Assembly: GCA_031265635.1 (NCBI GenBank)
Contig: JAISCK010000033.1
Coordinates: 1-41,096 of the forward strand
Length of the DNA stretch: 41,096 nucleotides
From: Spirochaetaceae bacterium
Lineage (GTDB): Bacteria > Spirochaetota > Spirochaetia > Treponematales > Breznakiellaceae
Direction: 5' to 3'
Numbering within the stretch: the first letter of the stretch is position 1; every line of letters starts with the position of its first letter. Below, piece after piece: positions 32,801 through 39,980 of the stretch. Under the pieces are notes generated by a model. That model was given only the letters and a program-made list of their open reading frames with translations, did not search any database and was not told the origin of the DNA. The translations under genes and the position numbers were made by a program.

Positions 32801-33360
32801 ATCCCCGGGATTTCCGGCTCCAGTACCGGCACAATCTCAAAAACGATTCCCTTTTTGAAAGCCGTCTTGGTTATTCCGTAGACGCCGCCACAAACCTTAC
32901 CCTGGATTTGCAGCGCTATACCTATTCGGCCCTGACGTTTTCCCTGAGTACCACCTTGCGGATAAGCGATTTTATGGACGCGACTTTTACCACCAGGGCG
33001 GAGAACAACCAGATAATCAGATACATGCAGGACATTCCCTATTTCAATCTTCCCAGCCTTAACACCAGCGGTTTTGAGAACAATCCCTTCCTCGACCTCC
33101 TTAACTCCTTCCGCTTTGACGATCCTGAACTGAGAAGGAGGTCGGGGTATAAGCTCAAGGATTTTTCCCTGGTATTGACCCATTATCTCGGCGACTGGAA
33201 CGCCAAACTGGGCGTCCGTCTCGCGCCGTATCTGGACCAGACCGTTGTCCCCTTTACCTACAAATTCAATACCGAAATATCCTTCCTCATACAGTGGATA
33301 CCGGTCAGCGAATTCAAAACGGAAGTAAAATACGACAAGAATGTATTTGACCTATTGTAA
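29866..33360 (+). CDS. LptD/OstA-like outer-membrane assembly protein
   Basis: A 1164-residue exported protein. A signal peptide (1-25, ending VLSAQE) is followed by a very acidic Ala/Glu/Gly-rich linker (about 26-90), then an OstA/LptA-like beta-jellyroll (about 150-290: RLSGNVRISLKDGEAVYEIEAG, then VTVLRRARITNAKNKD). The LptD-type transition follows: FAVFNAVLKVGEIPLLYFP. The long C-terminal part is rich in alternating aromatic strands, as in a beta-barrel, with a Ser/Pro/Gly-rich insert near residues 615-660. LptD inserts lipopolysaccharide; treponemes are thought to lack classical LPS, so it may carry another glycolipid. ATG overlaps the uvrA stop. Confidence 0.82.
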   Translation: MKKLSAGFLLCVMLAFLYVPGIVLSAQEDPAGEPADVLENAELEAGTEGVAAEGIAVDTAASADTEAMTGDAEAEDAEGQAAAPVLSQEQRRIKMEIDTGTLTELAGWAGELGLGEGGTRDDIARRLYTHFGLPFSGAGDSGENQKVITIEAARNTEYFTLEVVNEEYARLSGNVRISLKDGEAVYEIEAGEILFNRTRNLLSASGGVSYRKQEGDTVETFRGQSIVIDLDNWAGTFMDGISERSLTGDDQAYRFEGEVISRTGEDVTVLRRARITNAKNKDSYWSINASKLWLLPGSDFAVFNAVLKVGEIPLLYFPFFFYPADKLIFHPVLGYRSREGSFLQTTTYLLGRPTATSSEENSITKILGNNDDMERKREGLFLRSTGKKVSDPNDTRLSLIFDAYTNLGVYLGSNLALPARGAFGAQELSFGLGLTRDIYQMRGVYTPYDSNGTSNWNQGRFFSATVPLRYRFIYTGSVSGAAGSFNWSLPFYSDPYVNRDFLDRSEDMDLFNIMKQGVTTDSDLSSNLLGSYEWRVNYSVTPSLPALRPYVSALSISSLSSFISFRTRTSGGMYNAYSPNHSFFFPDKFTLFSLSASVSGQPVNTASGTVSPASAGVESNAMTEWGLPRSPWDGAEDHAEAAPSSSTAAPPGAGSTGGVLVPPALAQNFNIKGGIGGPRLSLDYRLSPSASSEMQFRSSSANWKEADDVGWTEISSILTSARTSGSLTLTAGEASGFYTNALTFSGNTAWQGYTYMNEEAEEYTSSGAPDPVKINAAKLRNYQATYFTTSAELSSTVRPLVGSDVWSASSLNYSIRNLVAKSVFDGTGQDPSWHIDWGRWSKDTIEAHRLNANLDANVMDYRQHVSLSAELPPRDSSMTGNGTFNVWRSTTTVSGRVDDPFETSLWRPVTVTETVRLSDNSNMRYSMIYEPEEEEVTSLTAGLTYKNLDASFSAAKFVPYILNPTNGWELDPSGEAALHPRDFRLQYRHNLKNDSLFESRLGYSVDAATNLTLDLQRYTYSALTFSLSTTLRISDFMDATFTTRAENNQIIRYMQDIPYFNLPSLNTSGFENNPFLDLLNSFRFDDPELRRRSGYKLKDFSLVLTHYLGDWNAKLGVRLAPYLDQTVVPFTYKFNTEISFLIQWIPVSEFKTEVKYDKNVFDLL

Positions 33361-33455
33361 AGCATTGAGCCCTATTGACTACCTGATTACAGGGGCTTTA
33401 GACTTTTATAAATCCCGGAGTCCCGGTTTCGGGAATCTACGGGTTTGAGGTTTTT

Positions 33456-34454
33456 TTGGACGAAAGCATAACTATCGTACTGGATGATCAGAAGATACTG
33501 TCCGCCGTCTGCGGGGCAAATGACGGAAATCTCCGGGTTATCGAGCATTCCCTGGGAGGCAGAATCGCCACCAGGGGCAACCAGCTGCGCATGGAAGGCC
33601 TTGACGAGTCAGGTTCCCGGCGTTTCCGGGTTATGATGGAAAGGCTGATTAATTCGGTTGAACAGGGGGAAAGCCCTTCTCCCGATTTTGTTAAGGCCCT
33701 GGCAAAGACAGCCGGAGAGGGCGGGGAAGAAGACCCCCTGCGGGAAGCGATGATATACATTCCCCACGGGTTTGGCAGGGTGTTTCCCCGGAGCCTCAAC
33801 CAGGCCGCGTATATCAGGGGCATGCGGAGCTGTGATATCTGTTTCTGCGTGGGACCCGCCGGAACCGGAAAAACCTATCTTGCCATCGCCGAAGCCCTGC
33901 GCCTCGTGCTTTCCAAAAAGCTCCGCAAGCTGGTGCTTACAAGGCCCGTCGTGGAGGCCGGAGAAAGCCTCGGCTATCTTCCCGGCGACCTCGCGCAAAA
34001 AATAAGCCCCTACCTCAGGCCCCTGTATGACGCCATGGAAGCCCTTGTTCCCTATGAGATAATACACCGCATGGAAGAAACCGGAACCCTGGAAATCGCC
34101 CCCCTGGCCTATATGCGGGGGAGAAGCCTCAACGACTGCGTGGTCATACTGGACGAGGCCCAGAACACCACCAGGGAACAGATGAAGATGTTCCTCACCC
34201 GTATAGGCGAGGGCGCGAGAGCGGTCGTTACCGGAGACGCCACCCAGATAGACCTTCCCCGGCACATTGATTCGGGACTGCTCCACGCGGTCTCCATACT
34301 CAATCCGGTAGAAGGCGTTCACTTTTCCTGCCTTTCAACCGCCGATGTGGTGAGGAACCCGCTGATAAAAAAAATCATCCGGGCCTATGCCGAAGCGGCC
34401 TCTGAATCAATGCCCGCCATGCCCAAAGGGATATATAATGAAGAAAGACCCTGA
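33456..34454 (+). CDS. PhoH-family ATPase
   Basis: A 332-residue PhoH-like NTPase. An N-terminal KH-like region (about 15-70) precedes the ATPase core with Walker A GPAGTGKTYLA (about 132-142), LTRPVVEAGESLGYLPGDL and Walker B VVILDEAQNTT (about 230). VTGDATQIDLP is the conserved sensor segment. PhoH proteins are linked to RNA metabolism and often sit next to ybeY, as here. The start is TTG (33456) with GAGG 5 nt upstream; no ATG precedes it in frame. The next gene starts within its last codons, so the two are coupled. The 95-nt gap upstream has only short hairpins and no convincing promoter. Confidence 0.93.
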   Translation: MDESITIVLDDQKILSAVCGANDGNLRVIEHSLGGRIATRGNQLRMEGLDESGSRRFRVMMERLINSVEQGESPSPDFVKALAKTAGEGGEEDPLREAMIYIPHGFGRVFPRSLNQAAYIRGMRSCDICFCVGPAGTGKTYLAIAEALRLVLSKKLRKLVLTRPVVEAGESLGYLPGDLAQKISPYLRPLYDAMEALVPYEIIHRMEETGTLEIAPLAYMRGRSLNDCVVILDEAQNTTREQMKMFLTRIGEGARAVVTGDATQIDLPRHIDSGLLHAVSILNPVEGVHFSCLSTADVVRNPLIKKIIRAYAEAASESMPAMPKGIYNEERP

Positions 34455-36720
34455 CAGTCCCAAAAAGGACCTGTTTCTTAAATTCTTCGGATTTTCAAAA
34501 CCCCGGAAAGAAACCCTGACCGCCTTTTTGGGCGCCTTTGTCCTCCCGGCCTTTGTGGTCTGCAGCGGCATAGGCGGGAGGTCCCTCATGGAATCCCGTC
34601 TCCATGATTTTGAGGCGGGAAGGGTGGCCCCCAGGGACATCATCGCCGAAAAGACCATGTACTATACAGACGAGGAAGCCACAAAACTTAAAATCGAAGA
34701 CGCCGGGCGCGGCGTTCCGGCGGTTTTTAGATACTCCCGTGAAGACACGGCTCTGATTCTTTCCTCATACAAGCGCTTCATGGATATATCGGCGGACATC
34801 TTTCTCAAAGGCGATGCCTCAGGCGGCTATCAGGAAGCCGTACAGCGCGGCTTTCCCGGCGCCTTCACTCCTGAAATACTGGACGCGCTTTTCCGGGACC
34901 CCCTGCGGGAAAAGCTCCTTGAAGACGGCGGCGCTGTGCTGGCCCGTATTCTTGAGCGGGGAATTTTTGCCCTGCCCCGTACCGGGCTTGAGCTGTACAA
35001 CGCCGCTGAGGCCGAAGTCCTCTACGAAAACAACGGTGATGTTATCCGGGAACAGGTCCGCTATGACGATATCGCTACCGCCGCCACTATAACGGAACAG
35101 CTTGCCGCGCTTATCGCCGGGGGTTCCTATACGTCGGCCTTTGTTTCCGTGGCCCCGGAACTCATAAAACCTTTTATCGCCGAAAACGTGTTTTTCTCCG
35201 CCGGGGATACGGCGGAAAAAATTAACGCCCTGCGTTCCCAGGTGGAGCCGGTTACCGCCGTGATAGAGAAGGGCGAACACATTGTCCGCGAAGGTTTTAT
35301 CATAAGCGCCCGGGACATGGTAAAGCTCAATGTGCTTGATACCGTGATGACAAAAAATAACCTGGGCCGTTCAATAGGTTATTTTATCGCCCTGGCGGTC
35401 GCCGCCGCTCTGTGCGTATTCTTCCTGTGTCCGGGGAATTTCGGCAGACCCCTTAATGTAAGCGAACTGTACCTCCTCGCCATACTCTGCGCCGCCTATG
35501 TTACCGGCGCGGTATTTACCGCGGCTGCTGCGGTGCGGTTCCCCTATTATCCGGCGTCGCTCTTTTTCCCCACGGCCCTGACCGTGATGCTTCCGGCCAT
35601 TCTCATAGGCGCCCGCGCGGCGCTGTCCCTGACCGTGCTTCTTCCCCTTGCCGCCCTTGTTACCGGTTCCTTTGACGGCCAGGCTTTTGTCTTTGCCCTG
35701 GTATCGGGATTTTCCGCGGTGTTCACCATTCAGGGCGTGGAACGCCGCATGGACCTGTTCAAGGCGGGTTTCTTTGTGGCGGCCGCGAACACGGTGGTCA
35801 TGGCGGCCCTGCTCCTTACCGGGCAGGCGCCCCTCCTTGAGTTTCCCGGCATACTGCTCTGGGCCGCCGCGAACGGCCTTGTCCAGGGCATGCTGGTCAT
35901 GGGTTTTCTTCCTCCCCTGGAACAACTGCTCAATACCGCTACGGTATTCAGGCTCATTGAACTTTCGGATCTTAACGCGCCGGTACTCAAACGCCTTCTT
36001 ACCGTCGCGCCGGGGACCTACAGCCATTCGGTAATGGTGGCCAATCTCGCCGAATCGGCCTGCCAGGACATAGGGGCCAACGGCCTTCTTGCCAGGGTGG
36101 GAGCCTATTACCACGACATAGGCAAGATGGACCAGAGCGATTATTTTATCGAGAACCAGGCCGCGTACAACAAGCATGTGGAACTTGCCCCGAGGCTTTC
36201 TGCAACCGTTATACGCAGCCATGTAAAGATAGGGGTAGAAAAAGCCCGGCGTATGGCGCTTCCCCGGGAGGTCATTGATATCATCAGGGAACACCACGGC
36301 AATTCGGTGATTACCTGGTTTTACAATGAAGCGCTGAAACGGGAATCCCAGGTGAACATCGAGGACTTCACCTATCCGGGAAACCCGCCCCGCTCGCGGG
36401 AATCGGCCGTGGTCATGCTCGCCGACATAGTGGAAGCCGCCGTGCGCACCCTGAAAAAACCGACCGTAACGCGGCTTGAGAAATTCATACAGGAACTCTT
36501 CATGTCCAAACTTGAAAACGACCAGCTTTCCCAATCCGATCTGAGCTTTCATGACCTGGAAATTATTAAGATGGCCTTTATCAGGGTTCTTGCCGGGCAC
36601 TATCATTCACGCATTGAATATCCCAAGCTGAACAGGGAAGCGTCCCCGGGCGCGCCCCCGGGCGGCGTTGTTTCCCGAGGCCGCGCCGGAACCGGCGCGC
36701 GTTCCGATGAACAAGGTTGA
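34438..36720 (+). CDS. 7TM-HD domain phosphodiesterase (PgpH-like)
   Basis: A 760-residue membrane enzyme. It has one N-terminal transmembrane helix, a large extracytoplasmic 7TMR-HDED domain (about 50-300), seven closely spaced helices (about 310-510), then a cytoplasmic HD domain with YYHDIGKMDQ (H559-D560) and downstream His residues in IREHHGNS. In Firmicutes, PgpH hydrolyses c-di-AMP; that activity is likely but not shown here. ATG 34438 is chosen (AAAGGG upstream), overlapping phoH by 17 nt. The C-terminal tail is Pro/Gly/Arg-rich and overlaps ybeY. The set phoH-pgpH-ybeY-tlyC recurs in many bacteria. Confidence 0.92.
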   Translation: MKKDPDSPKKDLFLKFFGFSKPRKETLTAFLGAFVLPAFVVCSGIGGRSLMESRLHDFEAGRVAPRDIIAEKTMYYTDEEATKLKIEDAGRGVPAVFRYSREDTALILSSYKRFMDISADIFLKGDASGGYQEAVQRGFPGAFTPEILDALFRDPLREKLLEDGGAVLARILERGIFALPRTGLELYNAAEAEVLYENNGDVIREQVRYDDIATAATITEQLAALIAGGSYTSAFVSVAPELIKPFIAENVFFSAGDTAEKINALRSQVEPVTAVIEKGEHIVREGFIISARDMVKLNVLDTVMTKNNLGRSIGYFIALAVAAALCVFFLCPGNFGRPLNVSELYLLAILCAAYVTGAVFTAAAAVRFPYYPASLFFPTALTVMLPAILIGARAALSLTVLLPLAALVTGSFDGQAFVFALVSGFSAVFTIQGVERRMDLFKAGFFVAAANTVVMAALLLTGQAPLLEFPGILLWAAANGLVQGMLVMGFLPPLEQLLNTATVFRLIELSDLNAPVLKRLLTVAPGTYSHSVMVANLAESACQDIGANGLLARVGAYYHDIGKMDQSDYFIENQAAYNKHVELAPRLSATVIRSHVKIGVEKARRMALPREVIDIIREHHGNSVITWFYNEALKRESQVNIEDFTYPGNPPRSRESAVVMLADIVEAAVRTLKKPTVTRLEKFIQELFMSKLENDQLSQSDLSFHDLEIIKMAFIRVLAGHYHSRIEYPKLNREASPGAPPGGVVSRGRAGTGARSDEQG

Positions 36721-37162
36721 AGTGCGGGCCGAGGGGCTTCCCCTGCCTCTCTGGTCCGGCCGGCTTGAGGCTTTTGCCCTCAGGGTACTCAGGCGGCTTG
36801 AGGTAAAAAAATGGGACCTTTCGGTGCTGCTCTGCGACGGAAAAACCATGGCGGAACTTAACGGGCGCTACCGGGGCCTCTGTGAACCCACCGATGTGCT
36901 TTCCTTTGAACTGGGCGAAACATACAGGGCCGGCGGGGAAGAACGCTTTCTTCCCGGCGATGTGGTCATTTCCCTTCCCAGCCTCAGCGAAAACGCCGCG
37001 TATTTTAACGTAAGCGAAGACGAGGAATTGCGCCGCCTTGTGGTTCACGGTATTCTGCACCTTGACGGAATGGACCACCGGGGAAACGGCGCGGAGGAGC
37101 CTATGCTTGATCTTCAGGAAACCATACTTTCCGAACTTGACGGGGAGCGTATACTGCCATGA
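36707..37162 (+). CDS. ybeY: Endoribonuclease / rRNA maturation factor YbeY
   Basis: A 151-residue zinc metalloprotein. The signature H-G-I-L-H-L-D-G-M-D-H places the three Zn-binding His at about residues 113, 117 and 123. The NGRYRGLCEPTDVLSFEL block is also diagnostic. YbeY takes part in 16S rRNA 3' maturation and ribosome quality control. The ATG at 36707 lies inside the end of the 7TM-HD gene (14-nt overlap), and a TTG further upstream is less likely. Its stop overlaps the ATG of the tlyC-like gene, so the three are coupled. Confidence 0.95.
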   Translation: MNKVEVRAEGLPLPLWSGRLEAFALRVLRRLEVKKWDLSVLLCDGKTMAELNGRYRGLCEPTDVLSFELGETYRAGGEERFLPGDVVISLPSLSENAAYFNVSEDEELRRLVVHGILHLDGMDHRGNGAEEPMLDLQETILSELDGERILP

Positions 37163-37929
37163 AAACGCCTTTGTTTTTTTCAGCATTGTTGAAGAAAGGG
37201 AAGAAGGGCTACCACGGCCTTGAATCCGACCAAAAGGAAATGATACGGGGCGTGGTGGAACTTTCCGAAACCACGGTCAAGGAAGTGATGGTCTCCCGTA
37301 TTGATACGGTCTTTCTGTCCGTTGACTCAAGTCCCGGTGAAATACTGGAGCGTATTTCCGCGAGCGGCCATTCACGCTTTCCCGTATACCGGGAAACCAT
37401 AGATAATGTCATCGGCGTACTCTATGTAAAAGACGTACTCCATACCCTGGTCCAGAAGGAAGAACTGCTCATAGAAAAGCTCCTTAAAAAACCCTTCTTT
37501 GTTCCCGGTTCAAAACATATCGACGACCTCCTGCGGGAACTGCGCCGCCGCAGGGTGCATATAGCGGTAGTGGTAGACGAATACGGCGGCGTATCGGGCA
37601 TAGTCTGTATGGAAGATATCATTGAGGAAATAGTCGGGGACATACAGGACGAGTTTGACAATGAGAAGGAAGATATATTGAAGCTGGGCCAGGGCAGCTA
37701 TCTCTGTGATGCCAGGGTAAACCTTGAGGACCTTTCCGAAGAGTTGGGCGTCAAACTGCCGGTAAACGAATTCGATACCCTTGGGGGCTTTGTATTTGAT
37801 CTTTTCGGCAAAATACCGGTAAAATACGAGAAGGTTGTTTTCGAGGGAAACGATTTTATCATCCAGGACGTGGATGGTCATAAAATAAATACCGTTAAGG
37901 TGGTGCTGAACCAGCAATCCCGTACCTGA
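37159..37929 (+). CDS. tlyC: CBS-domain CorC/HlyC family protein (TlyC-like)
   Basis: A 256-residue cytoplasmic protein with no membrane-spanning DUF21 domain. Two CBS motifs cover about residues 30-155, including MVSRIDTVFLSVDSS, FPVYRETIDNVIGVLYVKD and VVDEYGGVSGIVCMEDIIEE. The C-terminal CorC_HlyC domain (about 170-250) has GTLGGF-like NEFDTLGGFVFDLFGKIP. Annotated as hemolysin TlyC in spirochaetes because of an old assay, but the fold suggests ion homeostasis, perhaps Mg2+/Co2+ efflux control. ATGA overlap with ybeY shows coupled translation. Confidence 0.93.
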   Translation: MKTPLFFSALLKKGKKGYHGLESDQKEMIRGVVELSETTVKEVMVSRIDTVFLSVDSSPGEILERISASGHSRFPVYRETIDNVIGVLYVKDVLHTLVQKEELLIEKLLKKPFFVPGSKHIDDLLRELRRRRVHIAVVVDEYGGVSGIVCMEDIIEEIVGDIQDEFDNEKEDILKLGQGSYLCDARVNLEDLSEELGVKLPVNEFDTLGGFVFDLFGKIPVKYEKVVFEGNDFIIQDVDGHKINTVKVVLNQQSRT

Positions 37930-37970
37930 ATGGCGGGCGTGTGCGGGGGTTACTGTAAAGGGGCGGTCCA

Positions 37971-39980
37971 ATGAAACACCGGAATAGCCTTTCGGGGCGC
38001 GGCGTTAAAAGAACTGTATTCATATTTTTCCTGTTGTTTCTTGCCGCAAGGCCCTTTGCCCAGAGCGGAAGGAGCGCCGCTTCCCTGTATGAACAGGGAC
38101 AGAGCGCCATGCTCAACGAGGACTGGTATGCCGCGGCCGAGGCTTTTCAGGAAGTCTTGAGAATCAACCCCGCCCACGCCGGAGCCGCCGGGGCCCTTGC
38201 CGAGTCATATTATGAACTGGGGGAATACGATCAGGCCCTGAGCTGGACGCGCCAGGCCCGGCTTCTTGCCAGGGGCCGTTCCGACATCGCGAACCTGGAA
38301 GCCTTTACCCTCATAGCCCTGGGGCATCTTGACGCGGCCGCTTCGATAATCGGCGAGGTTCTTGCCAGGGAGCCGTACAACAGGGAAGCCCTTTTTGCCG
38401 CCGCGGAACTGGATATAGCCAGGGGCCATACCGGAGACGCGGTGCGGCGCTACCGTGAGGCAGCCCGCCGTTATCCTGATGACAGGCGGGTGCTCATTTC
38501 GCTGGCCCTGGTACTCGGTTCCATGGGGGACGCGGAGAATGCCCGCATCTATATCGCCAGGGCGGTAAACCAGCATCCTGATGATTACCGGGTGCATTAC
38601 TACGCCGCCTATCTTGACGCGGCTTCGGACCTGCTGCCCGGCGCCATACGCTACGCCGAAAAAGCCCTCAGTCTCAGGCCGGGTTTCGCTCCGGCCCGCT
38701 CCCTCCTGGCCAGCCTCCGTTACCGTTCCGGCCAGTACCAGGAAGCGGCCAGGCTTGCCGACGAAATCATTGCCTCGGACAGGCAGAATGTTTCAGCGTG
38801 GTATCTCAAGGGAATGTCCTATATGCGCATGGGCAGGTATCCCGATGCCATAGCCATACTCCAGGCGGCGCTCGGCATAGATACTGATGATGAATTTGTG
38901 CGGGCGGCCCTGGAAGACCTGGTCATAGCCCATACAAGCCTTGAGGACAGCCAGAGGGGCCGCTGGGCCCAGTGGCATTTTAACCGGGCCAGGGACTACA
39001 GAAGGGAAAACCTTCTTGACCAGGCCCTCTTTGAATACCGCCGGGGCCTCCGCATTTACCCCTATGCCCCCGACCGCAGGGAATATGCCGAACTGCTCCG
39101 CATCCAGGGCTATCCTTCCCGTTATGTGGACGAACTCCGTTTCCTCCAGAACCTGGGTCTTGCCGACCGTACCATAAACGACGCTGTCGAAACCTATGAT
39201 TCCCTGCTTTCCGACGCCATATTCCGCCAGTGGGCGGTTGATCCCGTGGAACTTGCCGCCCGGCACTGGAAGATTGCCGTTTTTTCCCTGGCCTCCCAGT
39301 CCGCGTTTTACCATCCTGACGCCGGTTCCGTGGGTTCGGCGTATATCAGGGATATACTGGTCCATGACCGTAACATACTTCCCCTTGATCTGGAACTCCG
39401 CCAGGCAAGCTATTCCCAGGCTTTCAGGAGCGCCCGGGAAGCGGGTGCGGATTATTTTCTTATTGTCAGCGTTTCCGAAAACGAAAGGGATCTGTCCGTC
39501 AGGGGAGAGCTTTTTGTCGGCCGTACAGGGTCCCGGGCGGCGTCTTTGTACGCTTTCAGAACCGGGCCTGACCGGCTCAGAAACGCGTCAAGAAACATCG
39601 TGGAGCAGCTTGCGGCGGCACTGCCGTTCAGGGCTGAACTGATACGCCGCAGGGGTTCCCAGGCCCTCATTGACAAGGGCAGGGCGGACGGCCTTACAGG
39701 CGGCGGCGTATACGAGATCATAAAAAAGGGCAGGGCGGGGCTTCTCAATGAAGGCATAGGCATACGCTATTATCCTGAAGATCTCCTGGGTACTCTGGTA
39801 ATTGAAAATATAGGGGATGAAATCACCTCGGGCACGCTCAGCAGGAGCGGTTTCTTTGACCTTATTTCCACAGGCGACGAGGTCTTCCTCCGCGCCGAGG
39901 GCGAAACAGGAACGGCCCACCCGGTAGGAGAAGATCCGGTCAATCCCGAACTCCGTTCACTCCTGCGGAGTATACGCTGA
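37971..39980 (+). CDS. Exported TPR-repeat protein with FlgT-like C-terminal domain
   Basis: A 669-residue protein with an N-terminal signal segment (hydrophobic VFIFFLLFLAARPFA, about 17-31). Tandem tetratricopeptide repeats cover about 35-330 (for example AEAFQEVLRINPAHAGAAGA and AAELDIARGHTGDAVRRYRE). A middle region resembles the substrate-binding lipoprotein-like part of curli or flagellar assembly proteins (AFRSAREAGADYFLIVSVSE). The C-terminus has the LIDKGRADGLTGGGVYEIIKKG motif seen in FlgT-type domains. It is probably periplasmic and organises an envelope complex, perhaps flagellar in a spirochaete. It follows tlyC by 41 nt. Its last 24 nt overlap the convergent gene. Confidence 0.72.
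   Translation: MKHRNSLSGRGVKRTVFIFFLLFLAARPFAQSGRSAASLYEQGQSAMLNEDWYAAAEAFQEVLRINPAHAGAAGALAESYYELGEYDQALSWTRQARLLARGRSDIANLEAFTLIALGHLDAAASIIGEVLAREPYNREALFAAAELDIARGHTGDAVRRYREAARRYPDDRRVLISLALVLGSMGDAENARIYIARAVNQHPDDYRVHYYAAYLDAASDLLPGAIRYAEKALSLRPGFAPARSLLASLRYRSGQYQEAARLADEIIASDRQNVSAWYLKGMSYMRMGRYPDAIAILQAALGIDTDDEFVRAALEDLVIAHTSLEDSQRGRWAQWHFNRARDYRRENLLDQALFEYRRGLRIYPYAPDRREYAELLRIQGYPSRYVDELRFLQNLGLADRTINDAVETYDSLLSDAIFRQWAVDPVELAARHWKIAVFSLASQSAFYHPDAGSVGSAYIRDILVHDRNILPLDLELRQASYSQAFRSAREAGADYFLIVSVSENERDLSVRGELFVGRTGSRAASLYAFRTGPDRLRNASRNIVEQLAAALPFRAELIRRRGSQALIDKGRADGLTGGGVYEIIKKGRAGLLNEGIGIRYYPEDLLGTLVIENIGDEITSGTLSRSGFFDLISTGDEVFLRAEGETGTAHPVGEDPVNPELRSLLRSIR

Noticed and set aside
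35371..36606. 411-codon minus-strand ORF opposite the 7TM-HD gene
   Set aside because: Composition (Gly/His/Arg/Lys-rich) is typical of an antisense shadow, and the plus-strand gene has clear domains.
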